In this document: positions 51,276-59,797 of the stretch, piece after piece
Position numbering within the stretch: the stretch's first letter is position 1
Layout of the letters: every line of letters begins with the position of its first letter
Source of the DNA: Marinibacterium sp050389775
GTDB taxonomy: Bacteria; Pseudomonadota; Alphaproteobacteria; Rhodobacterales; Rhodobacteraceae
Length of the DNA: 64,000 nucleotides
Assembly (NCBI RefSeq): GCF_050389775.1
Contig: NZ_CP177144.1
Location: forward strand, 3,844,001-3,908,000
Direction: 5' to 3'
Program-made: the position numbers and the translations under genes
Notes under the pieces: model-generated
The model's input: the letters and a program-made list of their open reading frames with translations, nothing else
What the model was told of the DNA's origin: nothing
Databases searched by the model: none

Positions 51276-52481
51276 TCAGAAGTTCAGAACCATCTGGATG
51301 ACGATGGCATTGGCAATGTCGACAAAGAAGGCGGATACAAGGGGCAGCACGATGAAGGCAATAGGCGAGGGCCCAAATCTCTTGGTCACGGCCGTCATGT
51401 TGGCGATGGCGGTGGGCGTGGCGCCCAGGGCAAAGCCGCCGAAACCGGCGGCCAGCACGGCGGCATCATAGGACCGGCCGAGCAGCGGGAACAGCACCCA
51501 GAGCACGAAGGCCACGGTAAAGAGCACCTGCAGCACCATGGTCACGGCAATCGCCGGGCCAAGCGCGGCGATGGTCCACAGCTGCAGGCTCATCAGCGAC
51601 ATGGCCAGGAAGGCGCCCAGGGCAAATTCCGAGATCAGCCCAAGGGCGGCGGTGCGGGCCACGGGCCGGGCCCGGGGAAAGAGCGCGCTGCGCAGGTTGG
51701 CGATGACGATGCCCATGATCAGGCAGGGCACGAAGAGCGGCAGCATCAGGCCAAGCCCGCCCAGCACATCATGCAGGACATAGCCGCCGATGATCGCCAG
51801 GTTGAGATAGAGCAGCGCGCGCATGACCGACATGTGGTCGATGCGGCTGGCCCGGGCATCGGCATCGTCCTGGATGCCGATGGTCAGGGGCTGGTCCTCG
51901 GCCCTGGGCGTCAGCCCGTGTCGAGCCACCAGGTGGCCGGCCACCGGCCCGCCGACCAGCGCGGCCAGCACCAGGCCCAGCGTGGCCACGGCCACGCCCA
52001 GCTCGGGCGCATTGACCAGCCCGGTGACGCGCGTGACCTCGGGCGCCCAGGCGATGGCCGTGCCATGGCCGCCGATCAGCGCGGCCGAACCGAACAGCAC
52101 GCCGGACTTGGCCGGAAAGCCGAAGAGCACCGCGCCAAGGGCGCCGATGACAGTCTGGGCAAGAATTGTCAGAATGGTAAGCCCAAGCAATATCGCAAGG
52201 ATTCGCCCTCCGGCCACCAGGTCGGCCAGCCGGGCGTTCAGCCCGATCCCGGCGAAGAACAGCACCAATAGGAAATCCCGGGTGGCCAGGTCAAAGGCCA
52301 CCTCGACCCCGGCAAAGACATACAGCCCCAGCACGATCACCGCCACGGCCAGCCCACCGGTCACCGCCTCGGGGATGTTGAACCGGCGCAGGGCCGCAAC
52401 CCGCTCGGTCAGCTCCACCCCCAGCAGGAACACCGCCAGTCCGATCGTCAGCGACAGGAAATCGGGGATGGTGACCTGCAT
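51276..52481 (-). CDS. gltS: Sodium/glutamate symporter (GltS family)
   Basis: A 401-residue membrane protein with two inverted repeats of about five segments, each with a glycine-rich reentrant loop (GGHGTAIAWAPEV in the first, GFGGFALGATPTAIANMTAV in the second). These are the ESS/GltS family signatures. It takes up glutamate with sodium. It sits 10 bp ahead of glyS and 9 bp after the DUF6446 gene, so it appears inserted into the glyQ-DUF6446-glyS order found in relatives. Confidence 0.93.
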   Translation of the reverse strand: MQVTIPDFLSLTIGLAVFLLGVELTERVAALRRFNIPEAVTGGLAVAVIVLGLYVFAGVEVAFDLATRDFLLVLFFAGIGLNARLADLVAGGRILAILLGLTILTILAQTVIGALGAVLFGFPAKSGVLFGSAALIGGHGTAIAWAPEVTRVTGLVNAPELGVAVATLGLVLAALVGGPVAGHLVARHGLTPRAEDQPLTIGIQDDADARASRIDHMSVMRALLYLNLAIIGGYVLHDVLGGLGLMLPLFVPCLIMGIVIANLRSALFPRARPVARTAALGLISEFALGAFLAMSLMSLQLWTIAALGPAIAVTMVLQVLFTVAFVLWVLFPLLGRSYDAAVLAAGFGGFALGATPTAIANMTAVTKRFGPSPIAFIVLPLVSAFFVDIANAIVIQMVLNF

Positions 52482-52490
52482 GGCCCCGCC

Positions 52491-53018
52491 CTACTGGCCG
52501 GTCGGCCGCGGCGGGCAATCCTCGCCCACCACCGTGCCGTCATAGGCCTTTTCGCCGCAATGGTTCAGATCGTGCCAGACATAGCCCCGGCCGTCCTCGG
52601 TGATGGCCACGATCCGGTCGACACCGTATTCGACATTCTTGCCCCCGATGAAGGCCAGCGCCCTGCCCTGTTCCAGCGCGCCGCCGATCTCCTCGGCATC
52701 GAAGCAATCGAACCAGCCCGGCGCATTGCGCGGCGTGGCCTCTTCGGCCAGCTCGTAGGTCTCGGTCAGCATGGCCAGGCTGGAGGTCGTGGTGAAACAG
52801 GCCCGGTAGCGGATCGGCGACGAGGTCGCGTCGATCGCCTGGAAACTGTCGTAGAGGATCGGCTCGGGCTCGCCCGTAGCCAGCGACACCAGCGTCACAT
52901 CGGCGTTGCCGGTGGCCTCGACCCGCGAATAATAGCCGTAGACCTGAAGATAATAGAGCGCAGCGCCCGCAACCAGCCCGGAAAGCACGATGAACCCCGC
53001 GATGATCTTGCCATTCAT
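52491..53018 (-). CDS. DUF6446 family membrane-anchored protein
   Basis: A 175-residue protein with one N-terminal membrane segment (KIIAGFIVLSGLVAGAALYYLQVY) and a periplasmic domain with four cysteines (YRACFTTTSS, WFDCFDAEE, LNHCGEKA, GEDCPP). Sequence and neighbourhood match DUF6446, an uncharacterised Rhodobacterales family usually next to glyS. ATG 53018 follows AAAGG; an upstream extension to 53057 is spurious. Function unknown. Confidence 0.8.
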   Translation of the reverse strand: MNGKIIAGFIVLSGLVAGAALYYLQVYGYYSRVEATGNADVTLVSLATGEPEPILYDSFQAIDATSSPIRYRACFTTTSSLAMLTETYELAEEATPRNAPGWFDCFDAEEIGGALEQGRALAFIGGKNVEYGVDRIVAITEDGRGYVWHDLNHCGEKAYDGTVVGEDCPPRPTGQ

Positions 53019-53086
53019 GACGAAACCTTTCGCCCTTCCCCGCCGCGTGTTAGCCAACCGGTAGTCACGGACCAGCGAGGGTGCCC

Positions 53087-53719
53087 ATGGATACCGCGTA
53101 TGCGATCAAGCTCTTCGGGGCGCTTTTCGCCATCATGAACCCGATCAGCAACCTGCCGATCTTTCTTGGCGTGACCGAAGGCGCCTCGGTCGCGACCCAG
53201 CGCGCCATTGCCCTCAAGGTCGCGCTTTATGCGCTGGTCATGGGCGCCGTCTTCTCGCTGGCCGGGTCGGCCGTGCTGAAGCTCTTCGGCATCACCATCG
53301 CCGATTTCCGCACCGCCGGCGGGCTGGTCCTGCTGCTGATCGCGCTGAACATGCTCAACGGCGATCACAGCTCGTCCCACCACGGGTCCGAAGGGGAACA
53401 GGAGAACTTTCCCGACGCCGCCTCGGTGGCCTTCTACCCGCTGACCTTCCCGATCATCATCGGGCCGGGCACCATCGCCACGCTGATCGTCTTTGCCGGC
53501 CAGGCCGAGACGGCCGCCGACAAGATCGCCTTTGGCGTGGTCTTTGCCGGGCTGGTCGCCCTGCTGGGGCTGGTGTTCTACTTTGCGGCCGATATCGGCA
53601 AGCACCTGAGCGAAACGGCCCGGGCGATCATGAGCCGGCTGATGGGCATGATCCTGGCGGCGATTGCCGTGGGCATGATCACCACCGGGCTCAAGGACCT
53701 GCTGCCGGGCCTGGGCTGA
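53087..53719 (+). CDS. MarC family integral membrane protein
   Basis: A 210-residue protein with six membrane segments. LFGALFAIMNPISNLPIFLGVT at the start and FYPLTFPIIIGPGTIATLIVFA in the middle are family signatures of MarC/UPF0056. The function is unknown, although named for a multiple-antibiotic-resistance locus. ATG 53087 is set by GAGG 6 nt upstream. It is the only plus-strand gene within the glyQ-glyS region and ends 5 bp before the glyQ stop. Confidence 0.93.
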   Translation: MDTAYAIKLFGALFAIMNPISNLPIFLGVTEGASVATQRAIALKVALYALVMGAVFSLAGSAVLKLFGITIADFRTAGGLVLLLIALNMLNGDHSSSHHGSEGEQENFPDAASVAFYPLTFPIIIGPGTIATLIVFAGQAETAADKIAFGVVFAGLVALLGLVFYFAADIGKHLSETARAIMSRLMGMILAAIAVGMITTGLKDLLPGLG

Positions 53720-53724
53720 GCGCA

Positions 53725-54675
53725 TCAGCCCGCCTCGGCGCCGGCCCCGGGTACGGCCCCGCCGGCCTCGGTCCGGACAAAGGCATCGGCGCACATCTTG
53801 GCCAGCGCCCGCACCCGGCCGATATAGGCCTGGCGTTCGGTGACCGAGATCACCCCGCGGGCATCCAGCAGGTTGAAGATATGGCTGGCCTTGATGCATT
53901 GGTCATAGGCCGGATGGGCCATGATGATGCGCTTGCCGGTCTTGGGATCGTCATGCGCCTGGTCGAGGATGCGGGCACATTCGGCCTCGGCCTCTTCGAA
54001 ATGGCGCAGCAGCACCTGGGTGTCGGCCACGTCGAAGTTCCAGCGCGAATATTCCTGCTCGGTCTGGCGGAAGATGTCGCCATAGGTCAGCGGGATCGGC
54101 GTCTGCGGATCGTTGAAGGGCATGTCCATGACATGTTCGATGCCCAGCACGTACATCGCCAGCCGTTCCAGCCCGTAGGTCAGCTCGCCCGAGACGGGTT
54201 TGCAATCATGCCCGCCAACCTGCTGGAAATAGGTGAATTGCGACACTTCCATCCCGTCGCACCAGACTTCCCAGCCCAGGCCCCAGGCGCCCAGCGTCGG
54301 GCTTTCCCAGTCGTCCTCGACAAAGCGGATGTCGTGCAGGGACATGTCGATGCCGATGGCTTCCAGCGACCCCAGGTACAGGTCCTGCAGGTCGGGCGGC
54401 GACGGTTTGATCAGCACCTGGTATTGGTAATAATGCTGCAGCCGGTTCGGGTTCTCGCCGTAACGCCCGTCGGTGGGCCGGCGCGAGGGCTGGACATAGG
54501 CCGCGGCCCAGGGCGTCGAGCCCAGCGAGCGCAGCGTGGTGGCCGGGTGGAACGTGCCCGCGCCGACCTCCATGTCATAGGGTTGCAGGATCGCGCAGCC
54601 CTTCGAGGCCCAATAGGTCTGCAAGCGCAGGATGATCTCCTGGAACGAGCGCGGGGCGGTGGCGGCGTCGAGCAT
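53725..54675 (-). CDS. glyQ: Glycyl-tRNA synthetase alpha subunit
   Basis: A 316-residue catalytic subunit that activates glycine. The start SFQEIILRLQTYWASKGCAILQPYDMEVGAGTFHP (read in parts) and the class II motifs around YVQPSRRPTDGRYGENPNR and GGHDCKPVSGELTYGLERLAMY are unmistakable. ATG 54675 is selected because the family begins with SFQ shortly after; the extension to 54744 is not typical. Its partner glyS is 2.5 kb away. Confidence 0.97.
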   Translation of the reverse strand: MLDAATAPRSFQEIILRLQTYWASKGCAILQPYDMEVGAGTFHPATTLRSLGSTPWAAAYVQPSRRPTDGRYGENPNRLQHYYQYQVLIKPSPPDLQDLYLGSLEAIGIDMSLHDIRFVEDDWESPTLGAWGLGWEVWCDGMEVSQFTYFQQVGGHDCKPVSGELTYGLERLAMYVLGIEHVMDMPFNDPQTPIPLTYGDIFRQTEQEYSRWNFDVADTQVLLRHFEEAEAECARILDQAHDDPKTGKRIIMAHPAYDQCIKASHIFNLLDARGVISVTERQAYIGRVRALAKMCADAFVRTEAGGAVPGAGAEAG

Positions 54676-54853
54676 GTCAGTCTTTCCCGGATGGATCGGC
54701 GGCCATTCAATAGGCGGCACGCGCGGCCGGGTCAACGGGGCCACATGTCTTGTCTTGCATTGTCATTTCATGCTCAGATCTGCATGTTTCCTGTTAAAGA
54801 CGGCCGAAACAGGCCATTGACCCGCATAGTCGCGGGAAAGTCGAGGATTGAGC

Positions 54854-56605
54854 ATGAAGAAACGGATTGGATGGGTCGTCGTGGCGGTCCTCGTCATGGT
54901 TCGCGCCGCCGTGGCGCAACAGGCAGATCAGACCGTCTGGGTCCAGATCGAGGCCCACCCCAGCCTGACCGTCGCCGAGGAACGCGCCCGCCGCTATGCG
55001 GCCGAGATGCCCGACGTCAACGGGTTCTGGCTGGGCGGATCGTGGTATGGCATCGCGCTGGGGCCCTATGCGCCCGAGGATGCCCAGCAGGTGCTGCGGG
55101 TCTACCGGTCCGAGGGCAAGATTCCGCGGGACAGCTATATCACCGGGTCCAGCACCTATGACCGGCAGTTCTATCCGCTGGGCACCAACCTGCTCGACAA
55201 TGCCCCGGCCGCCCTGCCCCTTGATCCCCCGGCGCAGGCCCCCGCGGGCCAGGCTCCGGTGGCCCAGGCGCCGGCTGAACCGGTCGACGAGACCCCGGCC
55301 CAGGCGCGGGCGTCGGAACGGCTGCTGTCCGGGCCCGAACGCCAGGACCTGCAACGGGCGCTGCAGGTGGCGGGGTTCTACAATGCCGGGATCGACGGGG
55401 CCTTTGGCGCCGGCACGCGGCGGTCGATGGGCGAATGGCAGCGGTTCAACGGCCACGAGGCGACCGGCGTGCTGACCACCCGCCAACGCGCCCAGCTGAT
55501 GGAGCAATACAACGCCCCCCTGACCAGCGTGGGCATGACCTATCACAGCGATATCCGGGCCGGCATCGCCGCGCAGATGCCGCTGGGGGCCGTGGAATTC
55601 GCGCGCTACCAATCGCCGCTGGCCCATTATGACGCCACCACCGACGATGGCATCCGCCTGCTGCTGATCAGCCAGCCGGGCGATGCGGCCAATCTCTACG
55701 GGCTCTACGACATCCTGCAGACGCTTGAGATCGTGCCGCTGGACGGGCCGCGCGAACGCGGGCGCGACGGCTTTACCATCGAGGGCCGCAATGCGCGCAT
55801 CCTGACCCATGCCGAGGCCAGCCTGCAGGACGGCGAGATCAAGGGCTTTGTCCTGGTCTGGCCGGCCGGAGACGACAGCCGCCGGGCGCGCGTGCTGGAC
55901 GCGATCAAGACCAGCTTTACCCGCCTGCCCGGCACGCTGGATCCGCTGGCCGGGGCCGAACAGGAACAGCGCGTCGACCTGGTGTCGGGGCTGCAGGTGC
56001 GGCGGCCGCGGGCCACGGGCTCGGGCTTTTTCGTCGACCGTTCGGGCGCCGTGGTGACCAGCGCGGCCACGGTCGAGGGCTGCACGCGGATCACCCTGGA
56101 CGACGATTACGAGGCCACCCTGGCCACGTCCGACGCAACCCTGGGCGTGGCCGTTCTGCGCCCGACCGACCGGCTGGCGCCGATGGAAATCGCCCGGCTG
56201 TCCGGCCTGTTGCCCCGGCTGCAATCGGAAATCGCCGTGGCCGGCTATTCCTTCGGCGGCGCCCTCGGCGCGCCGACGCTGACCTTCGGCACGCTGTCCG
56301 ATACCAGCGGGCTAAGCGGCGAGACCGAGCTGACCCGGCTGGCCCTGGTGGCCCAGCCCGGCGATGCCGGCGGGCCGGTCTTTGATGCCGGCGGATCGGT
56401 CGTGGGGATGCTGCTGCCCGAACAGGGCGGCGCCCGCCAGCTGCCCGCCGATGTGCGCTTTGCCGCCAAGTCCGAGGCGATCACCGCCCTGCTGTCACAG
56501 GCCGGGCTGGGCGCCGCAAGTGGCAGCGCGGGCCAGGCCGTGGCCCCGCAGGACCTGATGCGGCTGGCCGAGGGCATGACCGTCCTGGTCAGCTGCTGGG
56601 ACTGA
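54854..56605 (+). CDS. Exported peptidoglycan-binding, trypsin-fold protein lacking catalytic residues
   Basis: A 583-residue secreted protein: signal peptide (ends AAVA), an N-terminal SPOR-like region (about 27-108), a Pro/Ala linker, a PG_binding_1 domain (about 162-220), a central unassigned region, and a trypsin-like domain from about 385. The domain keeps GSGFF (389-393), the strand DATLGVAVLR with Asp427, and the oxyanion-hole region, but where HtrA has a catalytic His it has SAATVEGC (403-410), and the Ser motif GxSGGP is GDAGGP with Ala505. It is therefore probably an inactive protease that binds wall and protein. GAGG precedes ATG 54854. A 17-bp terminator follows. Confidence 0.83.
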   Translation: MKKRIGWVVVAVLVMVRAAVAQQADQTVWVQIEAHPSLTVAEERARRYAAEMPDVNGFWLGGSWYGIALGPYAPEDAQQVLRVYRSEGKIPRDSYITGSSTYDRQFYPLGTNLLDNAPAALPLDPPAQAPAGQAPVAQAPAEPVDETPAQARASERLLSGPERQDLQRALQVAGFYNAGIDGAFGAGTRRSMGEWQRFNGHEATGVLTTRQRAQLMEQYNAPLTSVGMTYHSDIRAGIAAQMPLGAVEFARYQSPLAHYDATTDDGIRLLLISQPGDAANLYGLYDILQTLEIVPLDGPRERGRDGFTIEGRNARILTHAEASLQDGEIKGFVLVWPAGDDSRRARVLDAIKTSFTRLPGTLDPLAGAEQEQRVDLVSGLQVRRPRATGSGFFVDRSGAVVTSAATVEGCTRITLDDDYEATLATSDATLGVAVLRPTDRLAPMEIARLSGLLPRLQSEIAVAGYSFGGALGAPTLTFGTLSDTSGLSGETELTRLALVAQPGDAGGPVFDAGGSVVGMLLPEQGGARQLPADVRFAAKSEAITALLSQAGLGAASGSAGQAVAPQDLMRLAEGMTVLVSCWD

Positions 56606-56640
56606 CGCCCGGCCGACCGGAACCGGATCGAGACCAGATC

Positions 56641-56680
56641 AGGCCGGGTGCTGTCCCTCGCATGGGACGGCACCCGGCCT
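56641..56680. terminator. Strong terminator between convergent genes
   Basis: A 17-bp stem with one G-U pair and a 6-nt loop, followed by TTTCAT on the plus strand. It lies between the trypsin-fold gene and the convergent amidohydrolase gene, beyond the 26-bp repeat that overlaps the latter's stop. Confidence 0.88.
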
Positions 56681-56773
56681 TTTCATGTTCCGGGCTGCGG
56701 AGGCGGGCCAACTGGCACGGCAATGCCCCCTGCCCCTGTGTCCCGTCACCGGCGCGACCGGACCGGCACCCAA

Positions 56774-56825
56774 GGGAAACCCCGGCTGCCGGCGTTACAG
56801 GGAACCCCTGGCTGCCGGCGTTACA
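56774..56825 (-). repeat. 26-bp tandem duplication covering the amidohydrolase stop codon
   Basis: Two adjacent 26-bp units (56774-56799 and 56800-56825) agree at 24 of 26 positions. On the minus strand each begins TGTAACGCCGGCAGCC; in the first unit that TAA is the real stop codon (56821-56823), and the second unit repeats it 26 bp downstream (56795-56797). Confidence 0.9.
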
Positions 56826-58140
56826 GCGTGTCCTTGAAGATCTCGCCGCCCTTCATGATCAGGTCGAACCGCTCTTCGTATTCGGTCATGACCGACATGT
56901 CCTCCAACGGGTTGCCATCGATCAGCAGGATGTCGGCATGGGCCCCTTCCGCGATCACCCCCAGCGCGCCCGGATAGGGATTGCGCGGGCCCGACAGATC
57001 CAGCAGCTCGGCCGATTTCGACGTCGCCTGGCGCAGGATCTCGGCATTGTCGAACCAGCGCGTGCGCAAGACGAACTCTTCGTTCGCCCGCTTGATCATC
57101 GACGGCGAGGTGATCACATCGGTGCCGAAGACGATGTTCTCGAAACCCAGCTCCTTGGCCAGGGTGAACATCTGGTCGATTCCTTCATAGGCCTCGTCAT
57201 GCCGGGCCTTCTGCTCGTCGTTGTAGCCCGCGGGATGGAAGGTATAGACGATGACCTGCGGCGACAGCCAGGCATCATGTTCCATCATCAGCTCCATCGC
57301 CTCGCGGCTCAGAAGATTGCCGTGCTCGATGCATTTCACCCCGTTTTCCACGGCCCGGATGATGCCGTCGGAATTGTAGACATGGGCCGTGACATAGGTG
57401 TTCCAGTCCTCGGCCGCCTCGACCGCCGCGCGGATCTCGTCATCGGTATATTGCATCGTATCAAGGGGATCGGCGAAAGACCCGGTGCCCCCGCCGACCG
57501 AAATCTTGATCTGCGAGGCCCGGCGGCGCAGCACCTCGCGCACCGTGCGCAGCACCTCGTCGCGGCCATCGGCCAGGGCCACGTGGAAATACTTCATCGG
57601 CGTGCTGGGCTCATCCATCAGCGTCGACGGCGCATCGGCATCGGTGCGGTGGTCGGAATGGCCCGAGCTTTGCGAGATCATCGGCCCCGAGGGATAGACA
57701 CGCGGGCCGGTCAGGATGCCCTGGTCGATGGCCCGCTTGAGCGAGAAGGAATTGCCCCCCACGTCGCGCACCGTGGTGAAGCCCTGCATCAGGTATTGCT
57801 CGGCCACGGTCGAGGCCACGTAGGCCCAGTATTCCCGATCGGCCGTAAAGGCCACGCCGAAGGGCATCTGGAACATCAGGTGGGCATGCATGTCGGCAAA
57901 GCCGGGCATCAGGAACCGGCCCTGGGCATCGATCACCCGGGCATCCTCCGGCGCGTCCAGCCCGGCGCCAACGGCAGCGATCAGCCCGTCGCGGATCAGC
58001 ACGTCCTGCCCGTCGATCAGCGTGTCGCTCACCCCGTCGAAGATACGCGCGCCGGTGATCAGCGTGGCCTGCTGGGCCAGGCCGGGGCCGGCGACGGCCA
58101 GGGTGAACAGGGTGGCAAGGGTCCGTAATCCAAAACGCAT
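56821..58140 (-). CDS. Exported metal-dependent amidohydrolase (imidazolonepropionase/prolidase-like)
   Basis: A 439-residue protein with a signal peptide (ends GLA before QQATLITG) and an amidohydrolase barrel. The metal motif HxH is in PGFADMHAHLMF, the bridging lysine is in SQIKISVGGG, further metal ligands are in VTAHVYN and CIEHGNLL, and the last Asp is in FGTDVITSP. Clusters of this type act on dipeptides, hydantoin-like or imidazolone compounds; the substrate here is unknown. The stop lies within a 26-bp tandem duplication. Confidence 0.9.
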   Translation of the reverse strand: MRFGLRTLATLFTLAVAGPGLAQQATLITGARIFDGVSDTLIDGQDVLIRDGLIAAVGAGLDAPEDARVIDAQGRFLMPGFADMHAHLMFQMPFGVAFTADREYWAYVASTVAEQYLMQGFTTVRDVGGNSFSLKRAIDQGILTGPRVYPSGPMISQSSGHSDHRTDADAPSTLMDEPSTPMKYFHVALADGRDEVLRTVREVLRRRASQIKISVGGGTGSFADPLDTMQYTDDEIRAAVEAAEDWNTYVTAHVYNSDGIIRAVENGVKCIEHGNLLSREAMELMMEHDAWLSPQVIVYTFHPAGYNDEQKARHDEAYEGIDQMFTLAKELGFENIVFGTDVITSPSMIKRANEEFVLRTRWFDNAEILRQATSKSAELLDLSGPRNPYPGALGVIAEGAHADILLIDGNPLEDMSVMTEYEERFDLIMKGGEIFKDTL

Positions 58141-58298
58141 GACGATACCTTTCGCAGTGCAAACAAACAGGTGGGTCGGATGCCCGGATCATGCCCGAGC
58201 CCCGGGCCTCGCCAAAGGAGAAACTCACCCTGAAGTTGCAATGAAAGGTCGCATGCCGCGGGATTACCGCAACCCTGACGGATGCGTCCCCGGGCCGA

Positions 58299-59747
58299 TC
58301 AGGCCCGCCAGAACTTGAGCGTCAGCATGACATAGACGGCCATCAGCTCAAGCCGGCCGATCAGCATGGCGGCGATCAGCATCCATTTCGCGGCATCGTT
58401 GAGCGGCGCGAAATTGCCCGCCGGGCCGATGATGTCACCCAGCCCCGGGCCGATATTGGCCAGCGCCGTCGCCGCACCGGAAATGGCGGTGATGTTGTCG
58501 AGGCCGGTCAGGCTGAGCCCGACCGACAGGATGCCCAGCGAGACGATGAAGAAGACGAAGAAGGACATGACCGAGCTCAGCACCTCTTCCGAGACCGGGC
58601 GGCCTTCGTAGCGAGGCACAAAGACACCATGGGGCGAGCGGATCTTCATCAGCTGGGCGCGGACCGAGGCAAAGAGCAGCTGGTAGCGGAAGATCTTGAT
58701 CGAACAGGCGGTCGAGCCGGCACAACCGCCGATCAGGCCGATGAAGAAGAACAGGCCGATCAGGAACGGACCCCATGACATGTAGTCGACGCTGGCGAAA
58801 CCGGTGCCCGACAGGATCGAGACGATGTTGAACAGCGCCTCGCGCACGGCCTGTTCCCAGTGATGCGGAAAGACCGACAGCAGCACGACCGAGGTCACGA
58901 CGACCAGCACGGCGATCAGGCCGAGAAAGGCCCGGACCTGGCTGTCGCGCAGGATGGCCCCGCCGTCGCCGTTGATCAGCTGCACATAGCGGACAAAGGG
59001 CAAGGCCGCGAGGATCATGAAGACCGAGGCGGCATATTCCGGCGGCCCCGAGAAGGTGCCGAAGGAGGCATCGTAATTGGCAAACCCGCCGGTCGACACG
59101 GTGGTCAGGGCATGAACGATGGCATCGAAGACCGACATGTCGAGGGCGACATATGTGATGATGCAGGCAATGGTGATGGCAATGTAGATCAACGAGATCT
59201 GGCGGGCGATCTGGGTTGCCCGAGGCAGGATCTTGCCCATGGTTTCAAAGCCTTCCGAGCGGAAAATCTGCATGCCGCCGACGCGCAGCTCGGGCAGGAA
59301 GACCATGGCGACGACAATGATGCCGATGCCGCCCAGCCATTGCAGGATGCCACGCCACAGCAGGATGCCGGCCGGCAGGTGATCGAGGCCGGAAATGACG
59401 GTGGATCCGGTGGTGGTAAAGCCCGACATCGATTCGAAAAAGGCATCGGTGACGGTCAGCTCGGTTTCACCGATGACCAGGGGCAGCGCGCCGAACAGGG
59501 GCAAGGCCACCCAGACGCCGGTGGTCAGCATGAAGATCTGCTGCAGGCTCATGCGCTCGGGCACGCTGTTGGCGCAGCACAGCGAGATGGTGCCGCCGGC
59601 GAGCATGGAGATGACGGCGCTTTCGAAGAAGGCCGGCCAATGGCCGTTGCCGACAACAAGATCGGCCATCATGGGCACGAGCATGGTCGCACCCAGGACA
59701 GTGACAAGCAGGCCTATGACATAGGCGACGGGGCGCGGATCCAGCAT
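58299..59747 (-). CDS. trkH: Trk potassium uptake protein, membrane subunit
   Basis: A 482-residue potassium channel-like transporter. It has four M1-P-M2 repeats with filter segments around SMSGFTTTGSTV, ALTTVSTGGFAN, SILSGTGFASVDY and ALANIGPGLGDI, and GGCAGSTACSIK, all typical of TrkH. It works with the cytoplasmic TrkA, not in this window. Upstream of the amidohydrolase with a 158-bp gap. Confidence 0.96.
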   Translation of the reverse strand: MLDPRPVAYVIGLLVTVLGATMLVPMMADLVVGNGHWPAFFESAVISMLAGGTISLCCANSVPERMSLQQIFMLTTGVWVALPLFGALPLVIGETELTVTDAFFESMSGFTTTGSTVISGLDHLPAGILLWRGILQWLGGIGIIVVAMVFLPELRVGGMQIFRSEGFETMGKILPRATQIARQISLIYIAITIACIITYVALDMSVFDAIVHALTTVSTGGFANYDASFGTFSGPPEYAASVFMILAALPFVRYVQLINGDGGAILRDSQVRAFLGLIAVLVVVTSVVLLSVFPHHWEQAVREALFNIVSILSGTGFASVDYMSWGPFLIGLFFFIGLIGGCAGSTACSIKIFRYQLLFASVRAQLMKIRSPHGVFVPRYEGRPVSEEVLSSVMSFFVFFIVSLGILSVGLSLTGLDNITAISGAATALANIGPGLGDIIGPAGNFAPLNDAAKWMLIAAMLIGRLELMAVYVMLTLKFWRA

Positions 59748-59797
59748 GGGCCGAAGCGTTGGCGCGCCCCGCCAGCGGTGTCAAGCCGCGGCGTGGA

